A stretch of 64,000 nucleotides of DNA from the NCBI GenBank assembly GCA_003024175.1, contig MDYQ01000083.1, positions 38,585-102,584 on the forward strand. Direction: 5' to 3'. Source of the DNA: Planoprotostelium fungivorum (Eukaryota > Evosea > Variosea > Cavosteliida > Cavosteliaceae). Numbering within the stretch: position 1 is the first letter of the stretch; the number at the start of each line of letters is the position of its first letter. Under the pieces are notes generated by a model. It saw nothing but the letters and a program-made list of their open reading frames with translations. It was not told the DNA's origin and searched no databases. A program made the translations under genes and the position numbers. Of the stretch, positions 35,029 to 46,967 are shown in pieces.

Positions 35029-38000
35029 TTATGATAAATAGTCTATACAACGAGCCGCATCAGCTGTTTCCTTGATCGGTCAACTGTGCTGCGTTTGTCA
35101 TGAGAGGATGGGGTCATGCTTCTCACCTGCGATGAGTCGGTGTCTGATGGAGGGGACAGAGCTCGCATGATGTCGGACTTCATGAAGGGTTTGAAGATGT
35201 ATTGGTTCATTCCGTTCTCTATGGCTTCCTTGGCGTGTGCATCTCTCGTATTGGCAGAGACACCCACGATCAAGACTGGATCCCTTCCTTTCTCTCTCTC
35301 CATTTCTCTGATCTTCTTCGTTGCCTCTTTACCTTCTCCTCTTTCAGTTTCTCATCTATTCATCTTTCTTTTATCTTTATATATAGGTATATATGTATGT
35401 TGCACGTATCTTTCTTCTCTTACTGCAAACTACACTTTCTCTCTTGATAGATAACTCTTCATATTTTCTATATCGAATAAAGGAGAAGAAAAGTGAAACT
35501 CACCGTTCATGACGGGCATCTCACAATCCATGAGCACTGCATGATACGTCTCACCACCCTCTCCAAACGATCCGACGACCTTATTCAATCCCTCCAATCC
35601 ATTCTCAGCAGTGTCCACCGTGTAGCCCTCTGATGTCAACAACCTCTGCAGCAACTTGACGTTGATGAGATTGTCCTCCACGATGAGAACTCTCTTCCCG
35701 GTAGCGAACCTCTTCTTCGGTTCTGGCTCGTTGTAGTCCGTCAATCTCCTCTTCTTGCGGTGATTGGATGTTTCTTCTGGCAGGTCTTTCTGACAGGTGA
35801 CGTGAAATTTCACGCAAGTTCCCACGCCTGATCGAGCATCAGTGAAAAGTCGCGTGTTCTCTCCTCACCCTTCTTGCTGTCCACTTGTATGCTTCCGTTC
35901 ATGCTCTCTACTAATTCTCTCACGATGCTCATACCTAGACCACTACTGGCTCCTGGATTATCATGATCCTTGTCGTGCACCCTTCGATAAGGTTGGAAGA
36001 TCTGATTATGTTCATCGAGGGTATCACATCCACTCAATTCGAATCGTCATCGTCGATGCGTCGTTGATGTGAATGAGATGATGTCCTCACCTTACGAGCC
36101 TCTTCTTCAGACATCCCTTCCCCCGTGTCTTTGATGATGAACCTTAATTCTACATCTTCTCCCTTCTCCACGATAGACAGTTGTACCGACAGCAATGCTC
36201 CCTTGACATATTTCGACGCATTCGACAGGATATTGATGAGAATCTGAGACAACTTGTGTGGGTCACCCCTCACATAATGATGATCCGGCCCAGTCTCCCT
36301 GTACGTCACCTCTGTCCATCGTTTGTTCTCTCTCATCATCTCAATCTCTCACCCCTCTCGATCATCGTTGCTTTGAACATCAAACCGACGTTCTTGATGA
36401 CGTTCATTGGATCGAACGACACCGTGTTGAGTTCTGCACTGCCTCTCTCTAACACGGAGACGTTCAAGACGGTGTCCACGATGTCTCTCAGATGTTCGGA
36501 CGACACTGAGATGGCTCTTAACATCTGAGAGGAGTGAGATCTTCATATGATCGATGGTTCACCTCTTCTTGTACGATTAAACTCTCTCTCATCTCTGTGG
36601 TGTCGACGTTCTGTGACAAGATCATACTCTTTGTCTTTTCAAATTCACATTCCAAGACCTGAAATTTTCGTGTGAGTAGACATTCCGACGATCGATTCGT
36701 ACCTGTCTGCTACCGTAGATACCATTCAGAGGATTTCTCAGCTCGTGACACAGAATGTCCACGAATTCTTCCATGACATTCTTCGTCGCCTTCAAATTCT
36801 TCGTTTCAGCCGACAACAGCCTGGCCAACTTGTGGCTTTCGATGTGCATGCACATCTGCAGTGCGATCGCTACGACGACCTGTTTCCCGTTCACTCCTTC
36901 TCCTCCACTCTTCTCACCTCGATTCTCTCTTCGTTGAATACGCCGCTGGCGATGTTATTTTCCATGTACATGACTGCCTTGACGGTTCCATTTTTCGTCA
37001 GAGGTACACATAGGACAGATTGAACGCCTCGATTGGAGAGGTCTCTGTCGCTGCCGAATTGGATGTCGTCGGCGACCGATGCGATGATGAGGGGGGTCCT
37101 CGTTCGAGTGACAAAGTGGATGAGAGAGGTGGGGAATCTGACGTCACCTCTGATGCCATCGATGTCGATCTGTCGTGCGATGAGTCATTTGATGTGATGG
37201 CTGATTTGATGTGATGAATGATTTGATGTGATGAATGATTTGATGTGATGGCTGATTTGATGTGATGAAAGATTTGATGTGATGATTGATTGATGTGATG
37301 TGTGATTTGATGTGATGAATGATTTGATGTGATGAATGATTTGATGTGATGTGTATATCGGAGGTGATGCGGAGGCTATCGGATTGGATGTGATACATCG
37401 AATCATCGATTTGAATGAAGACTTCATCGATGGGATGGTGAAGAAAAATAGGATGACTCACTTGATTCTGATCTAGACTGACGTGAGCTATGATCTGATG
37501 ATTCTCCATCGCAGAGTGTGACAAGTACAGTGCCCTCTGTGCCCCCGAATTCGTCATCATCTCGTTCATCAGTGCACTCAACATACCTTCCAGCGACCTT
37601 TCTCTATCAGATGTGACACTCGAAAATGCTCACATATCAAGGCTGATGGCTTCTGCCACTTTGACCAGAGTGTTCTGGTCCATGTGTTCGATATTTCCTC
37701 CGTTCTCTTTCTCTTGTCCTCCCTTCTTCTCCTTGTTTGTCGTACAGTCTGGAAACTTGGATTGGATCTGGTTGACTTTCAATGTGGAGCCCCACTCTGA
37801 ATAACAACGATGAGCTTCTGTCATGGGACCTATCGATCGTCAGAAATAAAATGAAATAAAATCGAAGGAGATACAATTGCGACGAAATCATGTCACGAGA
37901 AAGGATGACAACAATATTGTCTCGATTAGATGGGAAATTAAAATGTCATCTCACCTCTGTACAGACTATTTAATCCCTCGTTGTAGAGCATGGTGGCCAT

Positions 38001-41000
38001 CAATTCGTGACTGAGACCCTCCCACTGAATGAAGTTGTTCTTCTGACAAGACGAGATAGCCCGATCGAATTCCCGACAAGCTTCCGTGATCTTTCCCTCG
38101 TGTCTCTTCTCTTCCCCTCTCAGAATGAACACTTTGTGTTCGTTGTTTGCGGGACAGAAAGAATTGAGACTGTGATGATGTCACACTACGTCACGCCACG
38201 TCACTCACTTTTCGAACTCCATGGTGTTCTTTTCCATGAATTTGTGAATGAAAATCTTCTCTTCTTCCTCCAAGTCTGTGGTCAGCCCTGCTTGCATTGC
38301 ATTGAGCACGATCAAATGCGCCAAGAAAGATCCTTCGTGCATGATGTACCACGCAGAGATAAGCTCTCTCACTCGAATGAATCTGTCAAACGATCAGCAT
38401 CGTGGAGCTACAACTCCACTCACAATTTCACCCAGTCGAACTGCTCCGCGATCGGTGCTTGCGTCCAGTAGCTCTGCTGCACTTTACCGACGTAATAAGA
38501 CGCCATGAGGAATTTAACGGAGGAGATCTCGCTGACAAACGTGGCCTCTTCCCTTGCAAAGGCTTCGTTGTTCATCGTGTGATCTCTCACGGGGAATAAC
38601 AGACGGAAGCTCTTGTACAGGTGGGGGCTCCAGATCTTGAGGAAAGCTTCTGCCCTGAGGAATTGTGTGTAAACCTGTATCGATTCAGACTTGCATTCAA
38701 GTACTTTGATGTCTATATGAAATAGAAATCCATCGTGAACCATCGCGATCGTATATTTACTTTGATGAGAATGATGAAGAAAATGGACACCTGTTGTAGA
38801 GGATAACCAGAGTAATACTGCATTCCCACTAGATTGTGACTTCCATACCCAGCGAACGGATAATCACCGTACTCGAGTGCTGAATCGAAACAATCTTCCA
38901 TCAGCTGCGCCCCATAGCGGAACGGTTTCACTCGAATGAGAGGACGAGCGTAAGCAAAGAGAGTTCTACATCGCATGGGAAGATTCGGATATTTTTCCAT
39001 CAGCTGGTACCCCACCTGATGGTGTGTCATAGTGGAAAAATAACGGAAATCTCGCGGAAAACTCTCGAACGTTATACTCACCTCTCCGATGTCGTACAGC
39101 CAACGCAGATCACTCGTCAATAGAGGACCACTGATGCTGACCCAATTGCAGTAGATCATAGATGTATACTTACTATCTCCCTTCAGATCTCACATCCATC
39201 TCAACACATCTCACCTGTTCCCCGTGGTGATGGCATAATTTACAAATTGCGTCGTGCAAGCGGTGAGATAATTGATCTTACCGATGAGGTACAGTGCAGC
39301 CCAAACTGTTGCCATGGCCTTCTGACACTGTTCTTCCGATTCACTGACCCTCTACTCCCGTCACCATCTCACATCTACATCTCCCTCACCTCCCCCGCCA
39401 CGATATCCTCCAATCTCTTCTCTTTCAACAACTTTTTCGTCACTTCGAATTGACGTTCAGCGACGTCGCGGACGTCTCCATCATCTTGTGGAACGTCTGG
39501 AACGGAGATATCGTAGAGTTGAAGGAGCTGTCTGACAGATCCGATCTGCTCGACGTACATCTGCTTGAACTCGTAGCGTGTCGCCTGAACGGCATACACT
39601 GCGGCCCTGTCTGCAGTCGAGTTGGCCCAGCGAAGTAGGACGCCGATGACGTCGTCAGAGTGAGAGTGGTCCCCGCTGAGAAATGCGCATTCGGCTTCGG
39701 TCTGTTGGGAGGTGAGTGCGGCTATTTCTCAGTGATGTTCACCAGGTGAAGATCGAATGAGATCTGATATTGGTGGGTCCAATAGTTTGACTCTAACATT
39801 TCGATGCCTGGTTGTAGATTGAGGGATTTATAGGGTGAGGGTAACGCACCTAACGAAGCGTACTGTACGCCTGGACCGTAAGCGGAAGAGATCTTGGCTC
39901 GCTTGGCGGCCCTCAGACACAGTTGAGATAGCTCGGATCTCTCTTTCTCTTCGGTGATTACGCTCTTGGCTAACAAATAATGAGGTAGAAATTGAAACAG
40001 ATTTTCATCCAACTGATCGTGATCAGTGATGATCATCGTGATGATCGCGAAGATTTTACCTTGTCTAACGATCTACTCTTTAGAATCCTACCGATGTGAA
40101 GGTGAATGAAAGGTAATCTCTCCTTATCCAGCATCTCATACGAAGCCTGCTGCACTTTATCGTGCAGGAAAGACATGACGATGTTGCCGATCTACAGACA
40201 CGTCAGCCTCCATCATGTGCTTTACCTCACCTTCTCCGACAGTTGAGCATTATTGAAGGCAAGTCCAGCTTCGTCACCTCTGACAATCAGCAATTGATCC
40301 TTCACAACCGGCCACAGACTCGAAGCCAAACTCCTCGCATCCGTCTCGCAGATAGAGGACAACGTCTCTACGTCGAACGAGTTTCCGATGCAAGAAGCAT
40401 AAGAGATGGCTTTCTTTGAATCGTCTCCCAGTGCATTCATTCGCGTCAGCATGAGCTGTACGACCTGATATGCGATCAATCTTCACGATTCTGAATCACA
40501 TACGTCGTCCGTCAGATCTGTAGATAAGATCTTCGATATGTCAAAGGCCCATGATCCAGTCTGTGATTCCCATCGGATGAGATTGGCCTTGGACAGACTG
40601 TTCAACATCATGACGATGAAGAATGGATTGCCCTGTGTCTTTGCCATGAGAATCTGACTCAGAGCTGAAATGTGTGTTCGATCGACTGCCCGAGTTCAGT
40701 CTATGAATAGGGCAGAGGGTGATGAGGTACCGTTGAGGGTGTCCATCAGCATCTCTTCTACGTGTTCTAATTTTAGATCTTCCAAGTGGATGTCGTGTAT
40801 GCCTCTCTTCTCTCTGATCTTGTCCACGATCAATCTCAAGCTGTGATCTTCTCCGACCTATATTTAGATCGTCAGCTGCCTCGTTCGGCTTCACAATGAA
40901 GCTGACCTCGTTATCTCTGAAGGCTCCGATGATGAGCAAGCTGTTCGTGGCAGAAACCAACAGAAGTGATTCGATGAGAGAGAGTGTGCCCGTATCAGAC

Positions 41001-43041
41001 CACTATGACGTATGATGACGTGGCAACGTAACTCGAAATTTCACCTGAAGATCATCGAGGAATATGATGAGAGGATGTTTCGGCGTGGCAAAGGAAGAGA
41101 CGAAATCGATGAAAATCGATTTGAATCGGATTTGGTTCTCGATGGATCCCAATTCCGGTAGTTCCGGTTGTGTTCCCAGGATCAGCTCCACTGGTTTCCC
41201 ATCAATTCTCCACGACGGAATGGAGCTCACCGTCTGGTATGACGTTGATGATGGCCTTGCCTCTACCCTTCAGATTCTTCAGCAAGACAGATTTCCATGC
41301 ACGGATGCTCTCTTCAGATTCCTAAACGGGTGAATCATGGCGGGAAATTTGAAATTCGAACCGTGAGGATGATTCGGATCAACTGTCGGAAGGCCTGAAC
41401 GATGGCGGTGTAAGGAACACCCTTGGAGAATTGGTCCACCTGATGACGTCATCACACGTCATTGCGGGTCACAACGGATACCTTTCCGGACACGAAATAA
41501 CCTCGCTTGTGTACGAGTGGCTTTTGCACTTCTTGGATCAATCTCGTTTTTCCTACTCCACTCTTCCCTGGTCGATGTCACTCGTTCATTCAAGTGGGAA
41601 CATGTTGAGTGTGATGATGTTGTGATGATGATGTTGTGATGATGATGTTGTGATGATGTTGTGATGATGATGGTGATGATGATGTTGTGATGATGATGAT
41701 GATGATGATGGTGATGGTGTTGTTTGTGATGGATGAGACGAGAGGATATGATGACGATGTGATGATGTCTATGACATGTTTGTGAGATGATGAAGAGTGT
41801 GACGATGAGATCACCGTAGACGAGAACGAGATGACTGGTAGTATCGATCTTTTCCGTCAGATCAATCAACAAATTCCTCTCCTTCTCCCTCCCGTACATC
41901 TTTCGATTCACCTACCCCCTCAATCTACAACCCGCCAATCTCTCTCACCTTCAGAATGGGCCTCACGTCGGCCGTCCCAATCTGAAAGTCTTCCCGTCCC
42001 AAATCGGAATTTCCATGACATTTCTCTATGTCGTGTATGATACCCTTACTGCTCTGGTAACGATCCTCTGCGTTCTTCGACAACATCTTCCTCACGATGC
42101 ACCAGACCATCTTCGGGACCTGTCCCAAATGTCGTGAATAAAATGGAATAAAAGATGCGAACCTCGGTGATGGTGGCGGGCTCTCTGGCAATGTGATCGT
42201 GGATTAGTTTCGAGCTGTCTGTGTCGGTGAAGGGTGTTCGGCCAGACAGCATGAGATAGAAGATGACACCCAGAGAATAAAAGTCCGTTCGATAATCGAC
42301 CTCTCTGTTCATTCTACCCGTCTGTTCTGATGGACGATGAGTCATAGGAAGATGGTGGATAACATACCGGGTGAGATGTATTGGTAGGAACCAGACGAAG
42401 GTCTGATCGAATAGCACTGGGAGTCGGCCAATAGAGTCGCCGCCCCGTAGTCGATGATGTTCACTTTGCTATTGTGATCGGGCAGTCCACTGATTAAAAA
42501 GTGGCGAGATGTGAGGTGTCTGTGGATTACGCCCAATTGGTGGAATGATTGTACAGCTTGGACCATCTTGTTTGAAATATCCAGGAAGGCATTAATCGTC
42601 AAACGACCATTCGATGATACACCATCGATGTCACTCTTGAGGAGGTCTTCTACGTTGAGTCCTGGATTGTAATCCATGAGGAGAAAATGATTGTCTTTCT
42701 GTTTCCCCATCTTGTGTGGGTGTCAGCTGGGTTTGTATGAATCGAATGAAGCACCTGAATGTATTGCAATGAATGAAGGTTATCATGTAGAATCCTTGAG
42801 TATTCTAACTCTCTGGCGTACTTTTCACTCAACTCCCCATCACTTCCGTCGATCGGGCATTTGATGGCAGATATGGTACCATCAGACTCGTTCTTTACTT
42901 GGTACACGATACTTCGATCTCCTGATGTCCAATCAGTATCACAACTACCATTAATATATCCATCTCTCTTCGCCTCCCACCTTGATACACCTTCTTCAAC
43001 ACGTGATATGCGATTCCATCAGTCGAAAAGGACAGGTCCAT
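35029..43041 (-). CDS. Giant hybrid histidine kinase: degenerate Ser/Thr kinase-like, AAA, GAF, HisKA, HATPase, receiver
   Basis: Hybrid sensor kinase with the architecture of fungal group X (Chk1/Mak2) enzymes. Start [19 protein letters not shown] (ATG 43041). Kinase-like domain: [20 protein letters not shown], then [12 protein letters not shown] where the HRD Asp is His, and NIIDYGAAT in place of DFG. Next come an STAND/AAA-type ATPase with P-loop [14 protein letters not shown], a long helical region (39.8-38.0 kb), a GAF domain ([21 protein letters not shown]) and the H-box [19 protein letters not shown] with its His. The HATPase has [19 protein letters not shown] and GLGMSIV. The receiver has VLIVEDN, the phospho-acceptor Asp in [12 protein letters not shown] and Lys in IFKPF. 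The stop is 35029 if a last intron is removed, or 35043 if not. About 30 introns, several with minisatellites. It lacks a transmembrane segment, so it is probably cytosolic. Confidence 0.9.
37181..37352. repeat. Intronic 17-bp minisatellite
   Basis: About nine or ten tandem copies of GATTTGATGTGATGAAT with small variants (GGCT, GTGT at the end of the unit) in a histidine-kinase intron between GAF-coding exons. Antisense open frames of (ITSNHSSHQ)-like text are by-products. Confidence 0.9.
41611..41732. repeat. Intronic GATGATGTTGT repeat
   Basis: Irregular tandem array of GATGATGATGTTGTG-like units in the histidine-kinase intron just upstream of the P-loop exon. Confidence 0.85.
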
Positions 43042-43563
43042 CCTTGTGGCACCTCTTCAGCATCCGTTGGCGTGTGCTGCGTTCTCCGCACCCGAAACAG
43101 GTCAGACCGCATGGACAGCTGTAGATGGATTCCTTTTGATATTAGAAAGAAAGTTCCAATCAAGTATTATACTCTCATTCAGTATGATCAATATTAATAT
43201 CACATAAACTCGTAAAGTTGAACCCGCTTTGGGAACGGTCGAGTTGGATTCCAAGTCGACTCTGAGGTTGGATGATGAGATCCGGTCGTTCCCTGAAGAG
43301 TGATCCTACCTACCTCCCGGCTTGGTCGACGTCTTCACTGCCCCTGAGAGGCCAGAGAGATCGTTGCTCTTCGTTCTCTCGCTATCATCGAGTTATAGAG
43401 GGCCTTCGGGGCTATGGTTCCCTCTTGTATCTGTGTGTTAAGTCAATAAACCCGAGGGAGTGACAGGGTGCAGACGGTAGGCTTAGAACGGTTTTTCCGC
43501 CTGATTCCAGCTTGCTTAGCAGCTTAGAGAGAGCCATAAAAGGCTCGGGGGCATAAGAGGTCC
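43042..43563. other. Divergent intergenic region with several potential hairpins
   Basis: Shared upstream region of the histidine kinase and adenylyl cyclase genes. Between 43398 and 43575 four short stems lie one after another: GAGGGCC/GGTTCCCTC (43398-43424), AGGC/GCCT enclosing CGG-T5-CCG (43479-43502), GAGCC-ATAAAA-GGCTC (43531-43546), and AGAGG/CCTCT around the proposed cyclase ATG (43556-43575). This may be a small non-coding RNA, a structured 5' leader or chance. No tRNA or snRNA consensus was recognised. The 43042-43390 part has an AT-rich block (43150-43215). Confidence 0.35.
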
Positions 43564-46500
43564 ATGGTAGCCTCTGAAGAGATCGTATTAGAGAGCGGGT
43601 GAGCTATTTGTGCATCAAAAAGGATCGAAGACTGATCGATAGAATCAGATTGCTCCCTGCAGCTCAACATGAGATACCATTGCACAGGGTTCTTTCGGCC
43701 AGTCGCTCAAATCGACAGAAGAAGAGAGAAGACGGACACCGATGGAGATCGTATGTTGAGTCATATTCTAAACTGGTTTTGGAGAAGGTCCACATTTTGA
43801 GAATGCTCTTGATGGTGTACGTCGTCACGTGGTCAATCCAAGTCGGAGTGGGGACAACATATCACAGCCGATCTGTTGCACACGCCACAGGTGAAAATTC
43901 AAACTCGCTGGACCTCGGTATATAAGTCTGATTATCACGACAGCAATCAGACAGATGCTCACCATAGCTCTGTCTCTCTTCGCACTATGTCTTTCGTTTA
44001 GTAAGACAATCATCTTGGCAGTGGCTGATGCCGTGATGGCCATTCACGCATTAAACATGATCTGGTGGGCTGCCACGAGAGACGAATTCGATTGGACCGA
44101 AACGACTCTCATCATCACACAGTCTATCGGTGAGCTCCTCTCGACGCGCGAGCTCACTCTCATCAGCCATATCTAATGCGCATTGTTGGGATTTCAAGCT
44201 GGTGATGTTCAACAACTGTCTGACTCTCGTGGCGTCGGCGGTCCGGTTATCACTCAGTTCGCAACGTCCTGGACTGGAGATCGCAGGAGATGTCATCTTC
44301 ATCTTCGCCTTTCTGCTCGGTCACGGATTCATCTTTTCGTCTGCATTAGCTGCCCGGTTGAAAATGGTGAGTCATTAGACAAGAAAAGTCTGATCTTGTG
44401 TAGCTGGTTGGTCTCAGAGAACAAAAAATAGAAAAGATTAGACGAGCAGAGGCTGAACACAAACAGGTGTCGCCTGTTGATTCATTCATCGACACATCTG
44501 ATGCACCGCGCAGATGATCTCTCTCGTTCTGAACATGCTACCAAACGAGTTGGCAAGGAAGGTTTTGGAGAACCAATCGGATAATTTTCACGTACAGCTT
44601 CCAAAGGAAGACACATCGATCCTCATATTGGACCTCGTTGGTTTCACAGCTATGTCCTCCGTACATTCACCCACCTCTCTATTAGATTACATGAATTCAC
44701 TCTATTCTAGTATGGACCAACTGTGCCAAAAGTACAAGATCGAGAAAGTGAGAATCAATTTTAAAATATTTTGAAGAGAGGAAGAATGACGATTGAAGGT
44801 GAGAACTGTAGGGGACAGTTACATTTGCGCTGGAAACGTAACGATACCGAATCAGTATCACAAAAGCGCAATTTTAAAATTAGGCTTAGAGTTGATCGAC
44901 CTTCCTCTACTTCGTGATAATCCATTGAAGGTAAGTCGCAATCTATACTTCATCTGAAATATCGAAAGGAGATCTTAACTCTGAGAATCGGTATCAGCTG
45001 CGGTACAGCCGTGTACGGAGTGACAGGACACCACAGATGGCATTATGACGTCACTGGTCCCGTATTTTATGAAGCTGAAGTATTGGAGCCCATTTGCAGG
45101 CCAGGTACCCTACTCGTCAGTGAGACCTTCTGGTCTGCTATAGAGAACAAAGAAGAATTTAAATATACGGTGATATTCGTTCTTATTCTGTCGGCTGAAC
45201 TCCATAGGTATTGTTCAAGAGGGTGATGGATCGATTCGATGTATCAAGAGACATCACTTGCGTAGAGATAGAAGGATATCGAGGAAGAAATAACAGTATT
45301 CACCTCATTCGAAGCGATACGACGGAAGATTTTCTCAGGCAACATCAGGTTGATCTGAGGCGGCGCTTGCACGTGAGTCATCAAAGCTTCTTTGGTTAAA
45401 ATCAAGCAGGATCACTCCAAGAGGTACAAGATGCATCGCATCCACGGGTATTTTGAAGACGGAGGGGCTGAGTACGATTACCGGTCGAAAACTGCCCCTG
45501 CCATTCAGAGAGTGGCATTCACTCAAACACTCACCTGCATTCTATTGACCATCACCTGCCTCATATTTGATCATCCATACTATTCACGACCGACGCCTTA
45601 TCCAGTGTGGCCTCTGTACCTCGTATGTCTCGTCCCCTTCATCATTGTCGTGAGTGGAAAGATGATTCTCCTTCTCATCGACCCAGACAATGATGCTTCG
45701 TAAATTTGTGGTCAACATGTGGATTCTCAACTGTTACGCCCTTCTGCGATCGATGTGGTGCATCTTCCTCTTTGCAGCTCTGTGGGCAATCTCTGATTAC
45801 AACGAATCCATCTTGATGAGAGGATCCATCATCATAGCAACGTTCTCCACTACAATGATCCTCAGTTATGCCATGTTTTACATCTATTTATCTATCATGA
45901 TGGCTGTGGTACTTATAGCCTCTGCCTTTCAGCCGAATTTGAACAGGTGAAACAAACTCTGATGGTTCATGATGTCTGATGCTCGAAGTCAAATTTTACG
46001 ACCAGAAGTCGCATCCATCGTATTGTTATTCTACATTATCGGCTTCCATTCAACATACTCGATCCGAGTCAACAAGGCGTTGTACGGTACGATACAGACT
46101 GCAGAGTTGAGCGAGCAGATCGCACGAGATTCATCGGCACAGACGGATAAGTTGATCAGGATGCTCTTGCCCGAACACATCTACCACCAATTATCCATCA
46201 ACCACAAATACATCGCAGAGACTTATCCAGAGGTGAAGCTCAAATCGAAATCAATCCTCAACAGTGGACAGTGTGGATGCATGTTCATCAGCGTACCCCT
46301 CGGTCCAAACTCATACGATCGAGTGGCAGAGATGATCTTTGCTATCGACCGTAAGATCATTTCTCTCGGTCTAGAGAAGATCAAGAGAGTGAAGACGGCA
46401 TTCATGATTGTCACGGGTTTGAAGGGGCCCACCAAACTTGAGAAATTGGTCGAGCTGGCGCACTTTTTCGACCACCTCTTGTCTTCCATAGGGCTGTCTA

Positions 46501-46868
46501 CATGGTATGCAGGTGAACGAGAGATGGAGCTGGTTCTCCATGACACTCGCAGGGATCGCCGTGGGACCGTGCGCTGGAGGCGTCGTGGGAAACACTCGTG
46601 TCTGTTTCGATATGTGGGGTGATACCATCAATACGAGCTCTCGAATGATGTCAACCGCCCCTTCTGGCACCATACAGGTGAGTTCCAGTTGATAGACGTT
46701 GCGTCTGATGTAATGCAGGTCACAGAATCGGTCGCGCAGAGATTAGAGGACAAGTTCAGGACGAGATATCGGGGGAAGATAGCGATCAAAGGAAAGGGAG
46801 AGATGAACACTTGGTGCATCGAGAAGATGGATAGCGTAGAAGAGATACCAGGCACACCCAGGAGCTGA
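43564..46868 (+). CDS. Membrane adenylyl cyclase with two cyclase domains (mammalian-type/ACA-like topology)
   Basis: Class III nucleotidyl cyclase with layout TM1-C1-TM2-C2. First membrane block: LMVYVVTWSIQVGVG, MLTIALSLFALCLSF, TIILAVADAVMAIHAL, VIFIFAFLLGHGFIF. C1 has NMLPNELARKVL, metal Asp in ILILDLVGFTAMSS and second Asp in EKVRTVGDSYICAGN. Second membrane block: LTCILLTITCLIF, FIIVVSGKMILLLI, WCIFLFAALWAI, VLLFYIIGFHSTY. C2 has LIRMLLPEHIYHQL, EKIKRVKTAFMIVTGL with the ATP-selecting Lys, CFDMWGDTINTSSRM with adenine Asp plus the transition-state Asn and Arg, and AIKGKGEMNTWCIE with the phosphate Lys. Residues predict cAMP, not cGMP. Start: ATG 43564 joined through a 32-nt intron is my best guess; no in-frame ATG precedes the first TM otherwise. 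Ends at 46868. Confidence 0.88.
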
Positions 46869-46967
46869 CCCTAACGATGGGTCTACACATCAGAGACAGT
46901 TCTTAAATTTAAGAGAGAAAGGAGTAGATGATGCGAGTTTGTATTCGTGTATCATCAGTGGAAGACT

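Noticed and set aside
37181-37352. Possible CRISPR-like array
   Set aside because: Units are contiguous without spacers, in a eukaryotic intron; it is a minisatellite.
37144-37584. 146-codon minus-strand frame with ([11 protein letters not shown])-like repeats
   Set aside because: Its repeat part is the intronic 17-bp minisatellite; only the first about 60 codons are true GAF-region exon.
43272-43463. 63-codon plus-strand frame between histidine kinase and cyclase
   Set aside because: No motif; it lies in the hairpin-bearing intergenic stretch and has a composition unlike exons.
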